Program-made: the position numbers and the translations under genes
From: Cryptomeria japonica
Taxonomy: Eukaryota; Streptophyta; Pinopsida; Cupressales; Cupressaceae
DNA length: 64,000 bases
Assembly (NCBI RefSeq): GCF_030272615.1
Contig: NC_081410.1
Span: 112,482,433-112,546,432 of the forward strand
Direction: 5' to 3'
The notes under the pieces: model-generated
What the model saw: only the letters and a program-made list of their open reading frames with translations
The model's database searches: none
What the model was told of the DNA's origin: nothing
In this document: piece after piece, positions 10,452 to 23,060 of the stretch
Layout of the letters: every line of letters starts with the position of its first letter
Numbering within the stretch: position 1 is the first letter of the stretch

Positions 10452-13400
10452 ATGGCTAGAGGAAGAGGAAGAGGAAGGGGAAGGGTTAATGGAAGACGTG
10501 CTACCACTAGAAGACAAAGGGAAGCTAATCATGAAGAAAATAATGAAGGAAACCATGAAGAAAACCATGAGGAAGACCATGAAGGGGATCAACATAACCC
10601 AGGGAATAACGAAGATGGGGTAGAGGCTATAATCAACCTTCTAATCGAACAAAGGGATAAAATCAACTTCTTGGAATAGTCAATGCAGGACCTTAGGGCA
10701 AGGCAAAATGACATTGAGAATCGAAGTGGTACTGAAAATGGAAACCCTGGTAGCAATCAAGAGAATATGATGGGCAATGGAAAAGAAAGTAACATATTAA
10801 AACTCTCTAAGGACTTAAAGAAAATCACCCCTCCTAAGTTCGATGGGAGGCAAATTGGTAAAGGAGATAAGAATTGGCTAAATGAAATGGAAAAGTATTT
10901 TGAACTAAGAGATTTTAGCGAAACAACCAAGGCCTTATGGGGTTCCTATCAACTCACAGGGGAGGCGGCTAGTTGGTGGACCAGCACTAAGGAGCAAAAT
11001 GGGTATAGCAAGGATACGATCACGTGGGATCAATTTGTTCATCACTTCCAAAAAAGGTGGCTCCCTCAATTGTTCTTTGATGAGAAGGTGACCGAATTCC
11101 ATAATCTACGCCAAGGACTCCTATCAGTCCAACAATATTGGGGTAAGTTCACCAAATTGCTTAAGTATGTACCTATGTACCAGAAAGATGAAGAAGGCCA
11201 AGCGAGGAAGTTCATTTTGGGACTAAATACCAACATAGGGGCAGAAGTTGACATGCATGGACCCAAAAACATGAACGAAGTACTTGAAAAGTCCCTAAGG
11301 CAGGAGAGGAAGATTCAAACACTAGCAGGGCAGAACTATAATGGGAACCACTCTTTTAAAAGGAAGCAGAAATTCAAGGGGAACTCTAACTTCAACAAAA
11401 GTCAAAGGAATAATTCATCTGAAAGAAGGCCACCCCCTAATCAATATCAGAGGAATGGAAATAATAATAATAACAGGGGCAATAATAACAGAGGCAACTA
11501 TAATAGGAATGACCAGTAGAACAGGATAACTTATCCACCCAGGGCCAATGAAACAAGGAATGACCCCCCTAGGAACCAAGGTCAGAGGGGTCCTCCAAGT
11601 GGATTCTTTATGTGTGGGGGAAACCATTTTGCTAGAGAGTGTCCTAGGATGCAAGGTCAGATTAGGGCCAATCAACCCCAACAAGGACCCCAACAAAGGA
11701 TTCATGCAGCAATTAGGAACCGAAGAGCAAGATTCCATAATGTTCCCGTGGAAACTATAGGTACACTATTTGAACAACCAATTTCAATTCTAATTGACAC
11801 TGGGTCATCTGAATGTTTCATCTCACCTGAATTAGTAAGAAAATATGCATTAAAATTTCACCAAATGGAGTCATCATGGATGGTTCAATATGGGGATAAG
11901 GCAACTAGGGAAGTAACTAAGTGTTTGCTGAGGGCAAGGGTACAATTTCCTGAGTTTGAAACACGGGTAGATCTCTATGTGGCACCCCTAGGATTATATG
12001 ATGTAATTATTGGAATGAGTTGGTTATCAGATCATCAAGCTAATGTAGATTGCTATAACAAAGTTGTTGAATGTTTGGATGATGGGGGGGAAAGGGTCAA
12101 AATCCAAGGAAAGTTTAACCCCATTAGTATAGAAACCATATCAGCCATGCAATTAAAGAAGGAAAGAAGAAGAGGAGGCCAAATCTATATAGTTGAAATT
12201 GATGAAGGAAAAGAGGAAAATATCCCTTTCTTAAAGGAATTCAAGGATGTATTTCTAGAAGAATTACCCGGCTTACCTCCTAAGATGAAGTTTGACTTTT
12301 CTATCGATGTACTACCAGGAGCTGCACTAGTATCAAGGGCACCTTACCAAATGAACACAACTGAATTGCAAGAGCTCAAAATGCAATTAGAGGAACTCTT
12401 AGCTAAGGGATTAATAAGGCCAGTGTATCACCATGGGGAGCGCCAATCTTATTCATTAAGAAGAAGGATGGAACCTTAACACTATGCATTGACTATAGGA
12501 TGTTGAACAAGGTCACAATAAAGAATAGGTATCCCTTACCTTGCATAGAGGATCTTTTTGACCAAATGAAAGGAGCAGCAATTTTCTCAAAGATAGACCT
12601 CCGGTCAGGATACCATCAACTCAAAATTAAGGAGGAGGACATTCTAAAGACAACTTTCAGGACTAGATATGGGCATTATGAGTTCATAGTAGTTCCTTTC
12701 GGTGTAACCAATGCCCCAGCTACATTTATGAACCTAATGAATAGTGTACTCCATGACTACTTGGAAAAATTTGTTTTGGTATTTCTGGATGACATATTGA
12801 TTTACTCTAGGAATGAGGAGGAACATTTAGTACACCTACAAATTTGTTTTGCAAAGGTTGAGGGAACATAAGTTAAATGGGAAATTGTCAAAATGCGTCT
12901 TCTTTGAGGAAAAGATTCACTACCTTGGGCATATAATATCAAAGGAAGGAATAGCAGTTGATCTAGATAAGATAAAGGCAATAGTAGAATGGTCGATCCC
13001 TAAAAATGTTTCAGAAGTGAGAAGCTTTATGGGGCTAGTAGGGTACTATAGGAGGTTTGTGGAAGGATTCTCTAAGATAGAAAACCCCATCACCTCATTG
13101 TAGAGGAAGGGTAAAAGGTTTGTGTGGACAGAACAAAGTGATAAGGCATTCCAAATTTTGAAGGGGAAGCTAACTTCAGCACCCATTCTAAAAGTACCAC
13201 ATCTGAATGGACACTTCACAGTCGTAACTAATGCTTCTATTGAAGGTTTAGGAGGAGTACTTGTCCAAGATGAAGGGGTAGTAGCTTACGAATCCAGGAA
13301 GCTGAAGACTCATGAGGTTAATTATGCACCCCACCACTTAGAGTTAGCAGCGATTGTGCATGCCCTACAGAAATGGAGACACTTCTTACTAGGGAAGCCC

Positions 13401-14967
13401 TTTGAGTTAAACTCAAATAACCAAGGACTAAAGTACATCTTTACCCAACCCCACTTAAATGCTAGAAAAAGAAGGTGGTTAGAGTTTCTAAGTGAATATG
13501 ATTTTGAAATTGAATATATTAAGGGGAAGGAAATTAGGGTGGCAAATGCTTTAAGTAGGAGGAGACACTTGATGACTATAGCAACATTCAAAACTTCTTT
13601 CAAAAGGCAAGTAATGGATGAGCAGGGACACAACCCATGGTATGAGCAAGTCAAATTGACTTTAGAACACGATCCAACCGACCCTAAGGTTGAAGGGTAT
13701 ACATTAGATGAAAATGGGTTACTCAGATACAATAATAGAATCTATATTCCTAATTCGGGAGACTTAAGGGAAGTAGTCTTGTCGAAGGCTCACAATGCCC
13801 CTTACTCAGGGCACTCGGGAGTTAACAAACTTTATGCAGATCTAAAGAAGTTATACTTTTGGCAAGGGATGAAGAATGACATAGTCAAATATGTGGCTAA
13901 ATGTTTGGAGTGTCAAAGAGTAAAGGTAGAACATAGACATCCAGCTGGATTATTGCAGTTACACGATGTGCCTCAACACAAGTGGCAAGTTATTAGCATA
14001 GATTTTGTGCAAGGGTTGCCCACGTCACCTTCTAGGCATGATACAATAATGGTGGTAATTGACAAACTCACTAAGGTGGCACACTTTATACCAGGGAACC
14101 TAACGGATGATGCACCTACCTTGGCTAGGCGCTTTGTTAAGGAAATATTTAGGTTGCATGGAATGCCAAAGAAAATCATATCAGATAGAGATGCTAGATT
14201 CACTTCAAGGTTTTGGACAAACAGAGAGGACAAATTAGATTTTGGAAGACCTACTTCGCATGTACTGCATGGACCAATAGAAGAAATGGGAAGAGTACCT
14301 ACCTCTGGTAGAGTTTGCTTACAATAATACATATCAAACATCTTTGGGAATGGCACCTTTCAAAGCATTGTACGGTAGGCCATGTCGAACACCTTTGAGT
14401 TGGGATAGTCTTGAAGATAGAGTAATTGTTGGACTAGATATGTTGAAGGAGATGGAAAGGAAAACTAAGGAAATTAGGTAAAGATTGAAGGAAGCCTCAG
14501 ATAGGCAGAAAAGTTATGCAGACAAAAATAGGACACCAAGGGAGTTTGAGGTGGGAGAGAAAGTCTTCCTAAGGGTTAGGCCACACAAGAGTTCCATAAG
14601 ATTTGGGAAAAATACCAAGCTTGCACCTCGTTATGTTGGACCTTTTGAAATATTGGGAAGGATTAACCCAATTGCATACCGGTTGGCCTTACCTCCCCAG
14701 TTGAGCTGAATCCATGATGTCTTCCATGTATCTCTTCTTAAAAAGTATGTACCTGATGAGAAACATATTTTGAATTGGGATGCCTTACAGGTCCAGGAAA
14801 TGGGAGGAATAATGATAGAGCCATTCAAAATCTTGGAGAGACGCCAATGCTAATTGCGCAACAAAGAGGTTGATCAATGCAAAGTACAATGGAACCAGTA
14901 TGATGAAAACAATGCCACGTGGGAGGATACTAAGGAAATGCAACAGTTGTTCGCTTTTTTGTTTTAA
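10452..14967 (+). pseudogene. gag-pol polyprotein of the gypsy element, degenerate
   Basis: Begins MARGRGRGRGR at 10452. Gag, zinc knuckle, protease and the start of RT lie in one frame to 12479, interrupted by TAG at 10677 and 11517. The knuckle (FFMCGGNHFAREC) lacks its first Cys and one residue of spacing. Protease keeps its DTGSS motif (near 11800). A frameshift near 12420 precedes the RT core ([20 protein letters not shown]), with a second shift near 12850 and a TAG at 13101. RNase H has Asn where Asp is expected at three sites (TNAS, SNNQ, VANALS). Integrase has the zinc-binding HHCC region near 13790-13920 and the first two DDE acidic residues (SIDF, SDRDARF). Near 14220 about 70 nt appear deleted with a frameshift, which removes the segment before the third acidic residue. 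Further stops are at 14479, 14707 and 14851. The tail (residues near VQWNQYDENNATWED) resembles a chromodomain, pointing to the chromovirus branch. Confidence 0.88.
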
Positions 14968-15030
14968 ACTAATCATGAACTATAGACTCTTTTGGATACA
15001 TTCAATAAGTGCATCGGGATGATGCACAAA

Positions 15031-15045
15031 TTAAGGGGGGGAGGA
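15031..15045 (+). other. Polypurine tract of the gypsy element
   Basis: TTAAGGGGGGGAGGA lies directly before the 3' LTR start TGTCACAACCC, as expected for second-strand priming. Confidence 0.85.
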
Positions 15046-18000
15046 TGTCACAACCCTCCTTTATCACTTTTTGATTTGATACAATTCTATTATATTTTTG
15101 GTTGAGCTATTAAAAATAATTGAATAAATATTATAAAAGAATAAAAATGGACACACACACACACACACTTGGAGAATATAATTCAAAAGGCATTATTTTA
15201 TTTTTTATTTTCCCACTCCCAATTATGGCACATGTTGTAGGAGGAATTAGAAGCTTCTAGAGGAATCTTCAATGCCTTGCATGTAACTCCCCCACTAGGT
15301 TTTTAATCAATTTGTATGAGTCCAATATTGGAAAAGAATCTCATTTTTAATTAAATTCTCTAGATAGTGGAATTGAGGGATTTTTCTTATAAATTGTATG
15401 CAAGTTTCAAAGAGGGGAGCTGATTATGTGTTGAAGAAAATTTTCCAAGTTTCCTTGTTGTTAGTAGTAGGATCTTCTTTGGTAGTCTTATTTTTCATTG
15501 TAGGATTGCTAAGTTGTTCTTTAAGATTTCTCCCAAGTTGCAAGGAAGGATCAAAAGGATAGCTAGAGGATTCAACATCAAGCTTCGATAAGCCAAGTTC
15601 TCTTCTTTTTCATCTCTCATTTGTTGGTATTTTGGTATGGTTTTGTCATTGATGTCAACACCTACTAAAACACTAGCACTTTGGGGATCCAGCAGCATTC
15701 ACCGGCAAGCAAGTAACTATTGCATAGTTACTAGTATATGGTTCACCGGTAGGATATAATGATCACCAGCACTCGAAATTATGTGGAAGACACTTGGTAA
15801 TGTCGAAGACATCTTTTGGACATCTTGTCCTGGAGTTTTGTTCATTGGTATATTCATATTTGCATATTTGCTTTTACCAGCAAATAGGTCCAGGGTTACC
15901 TAGGGTTACACCGGCAGGTTTATCTTTTCCAGATCAGCATGGCATGCTAAGGAAATGATTAATTATTGTTGTAAATACATTAAGCCGACATGTTCAATCA
16001 GTTATTGCATCGGATATTATATTGTTTGTAAAATGGTTTTATTGTAATATCTTGTAGAGCCGACCTACTAAAATTGGTCTTAGGTTATGGTATAAATGTA
16101 AGATCTTATTTGTAAGATCAAGTGTGGAATGCAAAAAAGAATTGTGTGAAGGTATATGCGAGATTAAGCAGAGCTATACATGAAGACATCATTTGAAGGT
16201 GAAGTTAAGTTTTTGTGAAAGCATATCAGCATTACACCGGTACTGAATCCAGCATATGAAGATGTTATCTTGTGTAGTACATTCTTATTGGATTTAACCA
16301 TCCAATTGTAGTCAGTGTGACTCACATTTTGTTATTGAGTAGTGAGCTCTAGGTTGTTGGCCTTTCTACATGTGCAGACCCCATTTATGTACACTTACTA
16401 TCTGCAGTAGTATCATCTGATTGTGGGTAAGGTTTCCCACCATGGTTTTTCCCCTTACAGGGTTTCCACGTACAAATATTGGTGTCATGTGTTGTGGATG
16501 ACTTTGTGTTTATGTTTCATGCATTAATCTTTACCGATATAGCTATTAACTGTTAAAATTGTTTACCGACATACTTAACTGGTTTACCGGTATTAAGCAT
16601 TAAGTTGGTTAAGTCATTTTTGGTTTGAAATTTCTTGACAACTGATTCACTCGCCCCACCCCCCCCTCTCAGTTGTCTTCGGGACCTAACATCATTTACA
16701 TATGAGAAATTTATATTATAAAAAAAAAATAGCTTCTAGATCTTCCTTTATAAAGTTTTTTAGTTGAAAATCCTTCTTTAGGGATAATATGGATAAAGAT
16801 AGCTTTATTTAATTTTTCTTTAGAAAAGAAATATCAAATCTTGCTGCATGTGAAAGATAGCTTTATTATATGTTTAATCTTCTTTAGAAGAATATCAGAT
16901 CTTGCTTTTGCTACCAAAAAGAAAGAAAATCTTTTCTTTCTTTTATCTGTGCAAGAAAAATCATAATCTCCTTATTTAAATTTCTTTTTTTTCTGAGATT
17001 AAAAATCTTCTCTGTGTGATTAAATGATAACCATTTGTGTATGAATCATGTCCTTGTTTTTTTTCTTCTCTTAAATTCATTTCTGGATTGAGAATTTAAA
17101 TGTAAATCTTTCTTACATCAAAATCCTACTTCCCTGTGAACAAAAAATGCTTGTTAATAAAATATAAACCTTGTATAAATCTCTCTGTGAAAGCAAAAAA
17201 AAGAGGTATAAATCTCTCTGTGAATAATAGTTGAAAAGGAGGTATAAATCTCCTTGTGAATATTAGTTTAAAAAAAAAAGAGAGAGGCATAAATCTCTCT
17301 ATGAATAGTTCTCTGTGTTATTCATCACTGGGAATAAGTTATTATTCTCATTTGTTTTGCATTTATATTTCTATTCTATTACACACATATCTAGCTATAT
17401 ATCTTTCCCTGTGCTTAAATAAATTGAAAATGAAAACTATATATATATATATATAAAGAATTTATATTATCGCTACAAAGTTTATGCAAACACATTTTTT
17501 TCGAAATCGTACAAAGCAATTAACTTCGCATAGTGGACCGACGCAAGAGGGGAAGAGGCGGAGTTATTACCGCAGGGGAGAGGTACCGGGAGTGGTACCC
17601 TCCACTAACCTGCAGTCACTGCTACGACAGTGGCCGCAAGGTAGTGGAGGGGACCACAGCGGTCCCCTCATCCCTGCGGACCTGCACCCGCAGGTCCACA
17701 GTGATGACGGGACCCGTGGGCCCCTCCCCACTCCACATTACTTTAAACAAAAAAAAAATAACCCCCGTGCTTTTTTGTTATTTAAATTATTATTTTTTTA
17801 TTATGAATATTAATTTACAATTTAAAAATGGTTAATATTTGCTTAGTTAAAATTTAAGTTTAATTGTTATAAATTTTAAATTTGTAAAATTAAACTTAGG
17901 AAGTAAATTTTAAGATTTAATTATTATAAATTTTAAATTAGTAAAACTTATAAGTAATTAGGATCATTGTATAGTGAATTTATAATTTCAAATTTATGTG

Positions 18001-19685
18001 TATAATTGAAATCTCTCAATCCCATTGGAGATTTATTGGGTTACTTAGTCGATAATATTTAGATTCATTTAAAACAATTAAGTCATATTATTATGATTTG
18101 ACCCAAAATTGTCTAAACTAATTGCTACTTTGGAACTAGTGACTCTATAATTAATTATTCCCATGATAGGAATAAATCATTGTTTAATCAAGTGCATGTA
18201 AGCTACACTATTTTTGCATCATGCAAAGTACTTATACATTAATTACATTAATTAACGTCTTCATCATCTCCATGTAAGTCACGCGTTTAATTATTAAATA
18301 TGCGAGTTCATAATTATCATTATTATGCAAGTTATATTTCAAGTCTTGAATATTAAATGATTTTTGTTATGTTTTTATTCCACGTAGAGCATCAAGTAGT
18401 TGTTTCAATTAATTGAGCTTTGCAATGCCTAATTACGCATGTTCAAGTCATAATTGTCTTCAAGCATGATGTTTTCATAAGTTTCTTAGTTAAGAAAACT
18501 AAATAAAAGAAGTTGGAAAACCAAAACCAAGCAGCGTTCGGTATATACAATGCCTCTGGGTCACGCTTACGGGTAATGTCGTCGTGTTGAACTACTGCAC
18601 TTAATGCCTAATAAAGCTGCATCAACGACGTCTATGGCATCATCCCTATAAATCGTCGGGGAGTAATAAGGGACACTTGGAAGTTAAAATCCAAGGGGCA
18701 GGTAATCCCCCTTGGATCAATAATCTAATACGATAATCCTTAAATGATTTTACATCCGCTGAGTTAAACCATAATAAACCCCTGTTAGGGTTGAATTGAA
18801 TGAAATGCTTTTATGAAATTGATTTAATCTTGAAGAGATATTGGTGATTGACAATTGGGTCAAGGGTGACGCTTATGACAGGTATCAGGATGTAGTTGTT
18901 TTAGGCCACAAACAATAGGCCATCTTGAGCCTTTATTTAAGTGCTACCACCATGGGTAGCAACCGTAGAGAAACTATCTGGGATATTGACCCTAGAAAGG
19001 GTTGCGTACCCTCTAATCAGTTTACATCAGACCATAGAGTAGAAAATAGAACTACATACTTTACGCATTGATCTTGTGCCGAAACGGGTATGTAGGCAAT
19101 CTTGGGACAGAGTTGTCCCTAGTACTCAGGCGTTCGTGGGTGGGGTCTAGGTTTGGTAAGAAGAAAGATTGAGTAGAATCCTAATTTGGAAGATAAGTGT
19201 AATTAAAAAGGAAAAAGTAATTCGATGCATACTCGGAAGGAATCCCGTATGGATTCACTTGACTTCTCGAGGCTTTAAGCCAAATCTTGAGGCGGAATTC
19301 AAGCTTGTATTATGTTATTTAATTACTCCTAAGGACAGTGACCTCAACGCATTCCTATTAGAAGAGTGTGGTACTTACTGAGTGGCTCAGGACCCGAATG
19401 GTCCCGATGAGTCTAAGTCTCTGGCCAGAGCACCCCCTATCCTAATTGGATAGATGCTTACCCCGTACGGGTAGATGCCTATCCCGTATTGGATAGATGA
19501 AACCTCTTGCCCCGTATGGACAGATGCCTAACCTGTATGGTTATATGCTCATTCCGGATGGATGGCTGCCTAATCCTAATGGATGGATGCCCAGAGTATG
19601 TGATTGAATCAAACACAAATGATTAAATTAAACAAAAAAAAAGAATGGTCAAATTTTGTTGGGTTAAACATGGTGGGTTATTACA
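15046..19685 (+). repeat. 3' LTR of the gypsy element, split by a nested solo LTR
   Basis: Starts TGTCACAACCC and ends TTATTACA. It is interrupted at 15617-15696 of its own sequence by the solo LTR at 15622-16691. From about 16928 it aligns with the surviving 5' LTR. It carries the same TATAAAT array, GC-rich island and terminal minisatellite. Confidence 0.87.
15622..16691 (+). mobile_element. Solo LTR (probably Ty1/copia) with TCATT target duplication
   Basis: Begins TGTTGGTATTTTGG and ends CGGGACCTAACA. The 5 bp before it (15617-15621) and after it (16692-16696) are both TCATT. The 3' part contains the C-run CACCCCCCCCTCTCAGTTGT, which also appears in the LTR at 26474-27666, so both belong to related families. 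No internal region is present: it arose by LTR-LTR recombination after insertion into the gypsy LTR. Confidence 0.92.
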
Positions 19686-20298
19686 ATATTTATTGATAAG
19701 AGTTTGTAAATGATATAGACCCTGATTGACTCCGACTTTACACATGTCAAGAACTTTCAAATTGCCCACTGGCCATCTTGGTTTAACATTGTGGAATAAT
19801 AATGACTCGTTTTTATTTAAAATTCATAATTGAAAAAGGTAAATTTTGACCCACTCCCTCCTCTTCATGTTAGCCATGGCGTATTACTTAATGTGTAATA
19901 TTGAAAATTGTATTATCACATGAAATGATGAAATTTAAGGTGGTTTTAACATCATCATATAGATTTGGAATCTAAAATCAAGAGCTCCCGGTATACTAAA
20001 TAAAAAAACATATAATAACAAGTCTAGTCTGTGACATAAATTATTATTTGCAGATCTCAAAGATAACAAAGAATAAAGAAAATGTATAATAAGAGGTCTA
20101 ATCTTCTTTTCCAAATATAAAAACATAAAAAGCTGGAATACATCATGATCAACAGATAGCACACACAAGACATTGACTAAACGATTAGACATCTCTGTAA
20201 AATAGACTCAATCATACACTTCCACTAAATTCGGTCATACTGTGACTAAAGGATTATCAAACACATTTTTTTGGTTCAGTCATACACTTTCACTAAAT
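19686..20298. other. Spacer between gypsy element and methylesterase copy 1
   Basis: No element ends or genes recognised. It should contain the 3' UTR of the minus-strand methylesterase gene near 20200-20298, but no clear polyadenylation signal was singled out. Confidence 0.4.
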
Positions 20299-21228
20299 TC
20301 ATTGGTAGTTGCTTGAAATCTCATCCAAAATCTCTGCCAGACGAGAAGGATAGCAAAAGAACGCCATGTGATCAGAGCTTTCCAATTCATAAACTCTATC
20401 AGGAGGATTTTCAGCTATCATTTTCCTCTGCAACTCTTCCCAAATGGCCTTATCATCCTTGGCCACCACATAAACCCTTGGGACTCTTCCATATCTCTCC
20501 TCACTAAACACCACCTCTCCTTGGATTATAGGAAACTTCCTCCTAAGCAATTCCCCCAGCTCAATATCCTGCATTTTCATTTCTCCACATCGATCATTCA
20601 TAACACAGAAGTAAATAGAAATCAATGGCAGAGGATATGTAATTGGTTACCTCAGTTGGGCTATTTTGGTACAAGATTTGCCTTGAGAAAGTATGGCCAA
20701 ACTTGAAGGATATTGGAATTCCATTCTCCCCCATTGTAAATTCTGTGTCTCCCCATGACTGAATTCTGGCCTGCACGTCACTTATCATTTCCATGGCAGA
20801 ACTCCCACTGAGAGGCATGAATGCTGTCAAAAACACTGCAACTTTGATCTTCTCTGGGAATTGCTCCATCATTAAGCTCAAACTCATGCCTGCCATACTG
20901 TGACCCACCAGTATTACCTACACCCAACAAGTCAAAATCAGATGGAAGTAAAACAGATTGTATTGAGAGAAAAAGTTTAGCAGTGGTGCAGAGATCATAC
21001 TTTTTCTTGGGGAGGAAGAGAGTTGAACAATTGGATAAGAGGTTGATTTAAGTCAGACCATGTTTGAATTTGATGGGCATCCAGAGAGTGAATTCCACAG
21101 GAAGAAAGATCTATTGCAGTGGCATGATGGCCAGCCTTTGTGAGGAGAGGAAGGAGTTTATACCAACACCAGGCTCCATCACATGCTCCATGAACCAGCA
21201 CAAAGTGTGCCCTTGCCTTTGCCTCCAT
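20299..21228 (-). CDS. Methylesterase-like alpha/beta hydrolase (SABP2/MES family), copy 1 (MES1)
   Basis: Three exons on the minus strand: 21228-21001, 20917-20651 and 20568-20299, with GT-AG phase-0 introns of 83 and 82 nt. Together they give 254 aa, the normal size of the family (about 260). The start is the ATG of MEAKARAHF; the other copies have an equivalent MEAK. Visible features: the oxyanion-side motif LVHGACDGAWCWYKL; nucleophile elbow GHSMAG with Ser83; acid Asp204 in VAKDDKAIW; His232 in SSDHMAFFCYP. The catalytic triad is therefore complete. Family members hydrolyse methyl esters of salicylate, jasmonate or indole-acetate in the cytosol, and some relatives are hydroxynitrile lyases. 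The substrate here cannot be told. The usual CHGAW is CDGAW. No stop, frameshift or splice defect was seen, so this is the likeliest working copy of the three. Confidence 0.9.
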
Positions 21229-21299
21229 TACTGATACCTTCAATAAGATGATACTTGCACAAGACTTGTCTTAAAGGAGAAGAAATACAATGAAAAATT

Positions 21300-23060
21300 A
21301 TTTATGATTATATTCACATCGTTGAAAAAGCTTGAACGAGGAAACATATCAATATCACATCAGCACGGTAGTGGACATAAAATATTATGATATTGCTACC
21401 AAAATGTGAGATGGTATTATATTATAAAAGAATTTTAAGTTTATTTTACTATTATTGATCATTATATCCACTATTGGATACTGTATAACTACGGGTCTTA
21501 TATAGTATTAAAATGTAATTATTGGAAAGTGATATAATTGAGTTATTATCACAAAGTCTAGTCTTTGAGGGTATACCACACCCAACAAACAGTCTTCCCT
21601 CTTAAACCCGGGAAGGGAGTTGAACCTAAGGCCTGTGGGGAGAAAACCCACAGCCCAAGCCAACTCACTCACTTGTACACTAATGTAAGTGCTACATATT
21701 CAGCTTTTCCTAATCAAAGATTGACTATGGGTTGTTTCTTAGATGTTCATAAAACTACACTTGATCCAAAATAAAAAAATGTAACAAAACATATTCTATC
21801 ATCAATATATCAAAACATTTTCTATCATCAATATATCATTCACAATCATTACCTATGTAACTAATCAACTTGAAATTATATGGTGTTTTATGTAAAATGC
21901 CATAATCTTTTATTCTTCTAACATCTATCAATATTTTCTTGTAGTGCTACTAAGAATCCTTTGGGGACTTAAGAATACATACGATGACAAAAATATTTAT
22001 GATTATATTCACATTGCTGAAAAGGCTTGAATGAGGAAACATATCAATATTACATCACCACAAGAGTGGAGAACATAATATAATGGTATTGTTACCAAAA
22101 TGTGACAATGTGATATTATTTATGAAATTTATTTAAGTTTAATTCACTATTATTGACAAGTTTTCTAATGAAGTGATATATATAGTATCAATATATTTGT
22201 TTCAAAATGTTATTCTTGGACAATGCCATAATTGAGTTCTTATCACAAAAGTTTTTTGTCACTTTTTCATGGTCATTTTTCATTCCAACTACTTGACATG
22301 TCGTTAATGTGGACGCTATGTATTTATCTTTTGCTAATGAAAGATGGATTATGGGTTGTTTCTTAGATGTTCATAAAACTACACTTGATCCATAATAAAA
22401 AATTCAACCAAACATTTTCTATCATCAATACTTCTTACACAATCATTGTCTATGTAACCAATGAACTTGAAATCATATGATGTTTTATACAAAATGCCAT
22501 CAGTTTTAATTCCTCTAACATATATTAATATTCTCTTCCTAGCTTGGTAGTAAGAATCTTTTGGTGACTCTATGGATCTTCAAATTAGGCTAACTTCGTA
22601 CATGATACTAGGCCTTGTGGTTATCATATACAACAAACTACCAACAAGTCTTTTATGTTAAGGAAAACTTCATTTAACCCGTTGGTATTTTTTTTAAATA
22701 TTAACCTCAATTTTAAGGCACTTATTGCAATGCCCAAACATGAGTACTAAAATAGTCTAGATAAAGGAATAAATCTATACTCAGCTTAAGGTTTGGAAAA
22801 CATTAAAAAATAAGAACTAGATGAACCTCTTTTGCACTTTGAGAACCATTGAGCTTGGGAGGGTGTTCCTCAAGACCTTTGAACAACAACACAAGTCTCT
22901 ATTTATGACAGTTGTGTCATATGATGCATCACAAGATTAAAAATAGTCTATAGTCCCTATAGATGCATTCATTTTTTGTCATTTTGAACACCATTAATGC
23001 AAGAAAAGACATTACATCTAGAAAAATCCTCTAGTGGTTTTCATCAACTAAAAGTTCACA
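21300..23060 (-). pseudogene. Ty1/copia pol relic (RT-RNase H), internally duplicated
   Basis: On the minus strand, around 21960-21690, the decayed translation keeps copia C-terminal landmarks: YGILHKTPYNFKLISYIGND, DDR, SKKQP and KAEYVAL, the equivalents of the Y-SDSDWAG / DDRKSTSG / SKKQP / STEAEYVA region. The region 21297-21960 is repeated in diverged form at 21990-22570, about 690 bp away in direct orientation. Further right, near 22680-22590, LLVGSLLYM followed by TRPSIMYEVSLI-like residues belongs to the preceding RT part. Stops and frameshifts are frequent; LTRs were not found. Confidence 0.65.
21556..21685 (-). mobile_element. SINE-like insertion (candidate)
   Basis: On the minus strand GGTTCAACTCC (21626-21616) fits the RNA polymerase III B box, with a weaker A-box-like GTGAGTTGGCTTGGGC upstream. 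The block is absent from the otherwise similar repeat copy near 22255, suggesting insertion into the left copia-relic copy. TSDs and tail were not resolved. Confidence 0.4.

Larger units (their letters stand above)
7597..19685 (+). mobile_element. Ty3/gypsy retrotransposon, chromodomain-like, 5'-truncated, with nested solo LTR
   Basis: Two long direct repeats (7597-10302 and about 16928-19685) are near-identical by eye and flank an internal region with PBS, gag, protease, RT, RNase H, integrase and polypurine tract in Ty3/gypsy order. The 3' LTR begins TGTCACAACCC at 15046 after the PPT and ends GGTTATTACA at 19685. Removing the nested 1,070-bp solo LTR and its 5-bp TSD leaves an LTR of about 3.56 kb, so the 5' LTR has lost its first 850 bp or so. 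No 5' TSD can therefore be seen. The coding region has many stops and frameshifts, so it is not autonomous today. Confidence 0.9.

Noticed and set aside
11066-11738. Minus-strand open frames across gag
   Set aside because: Shadows of the plus-strand gag-pol with no domain of their own.
20271-20706. Plus-strand frames over methylesterase copy 1
   Set aside because: Antisense shadows of exon 3 and intron 2; the minus-strand gene model explains this DNA.
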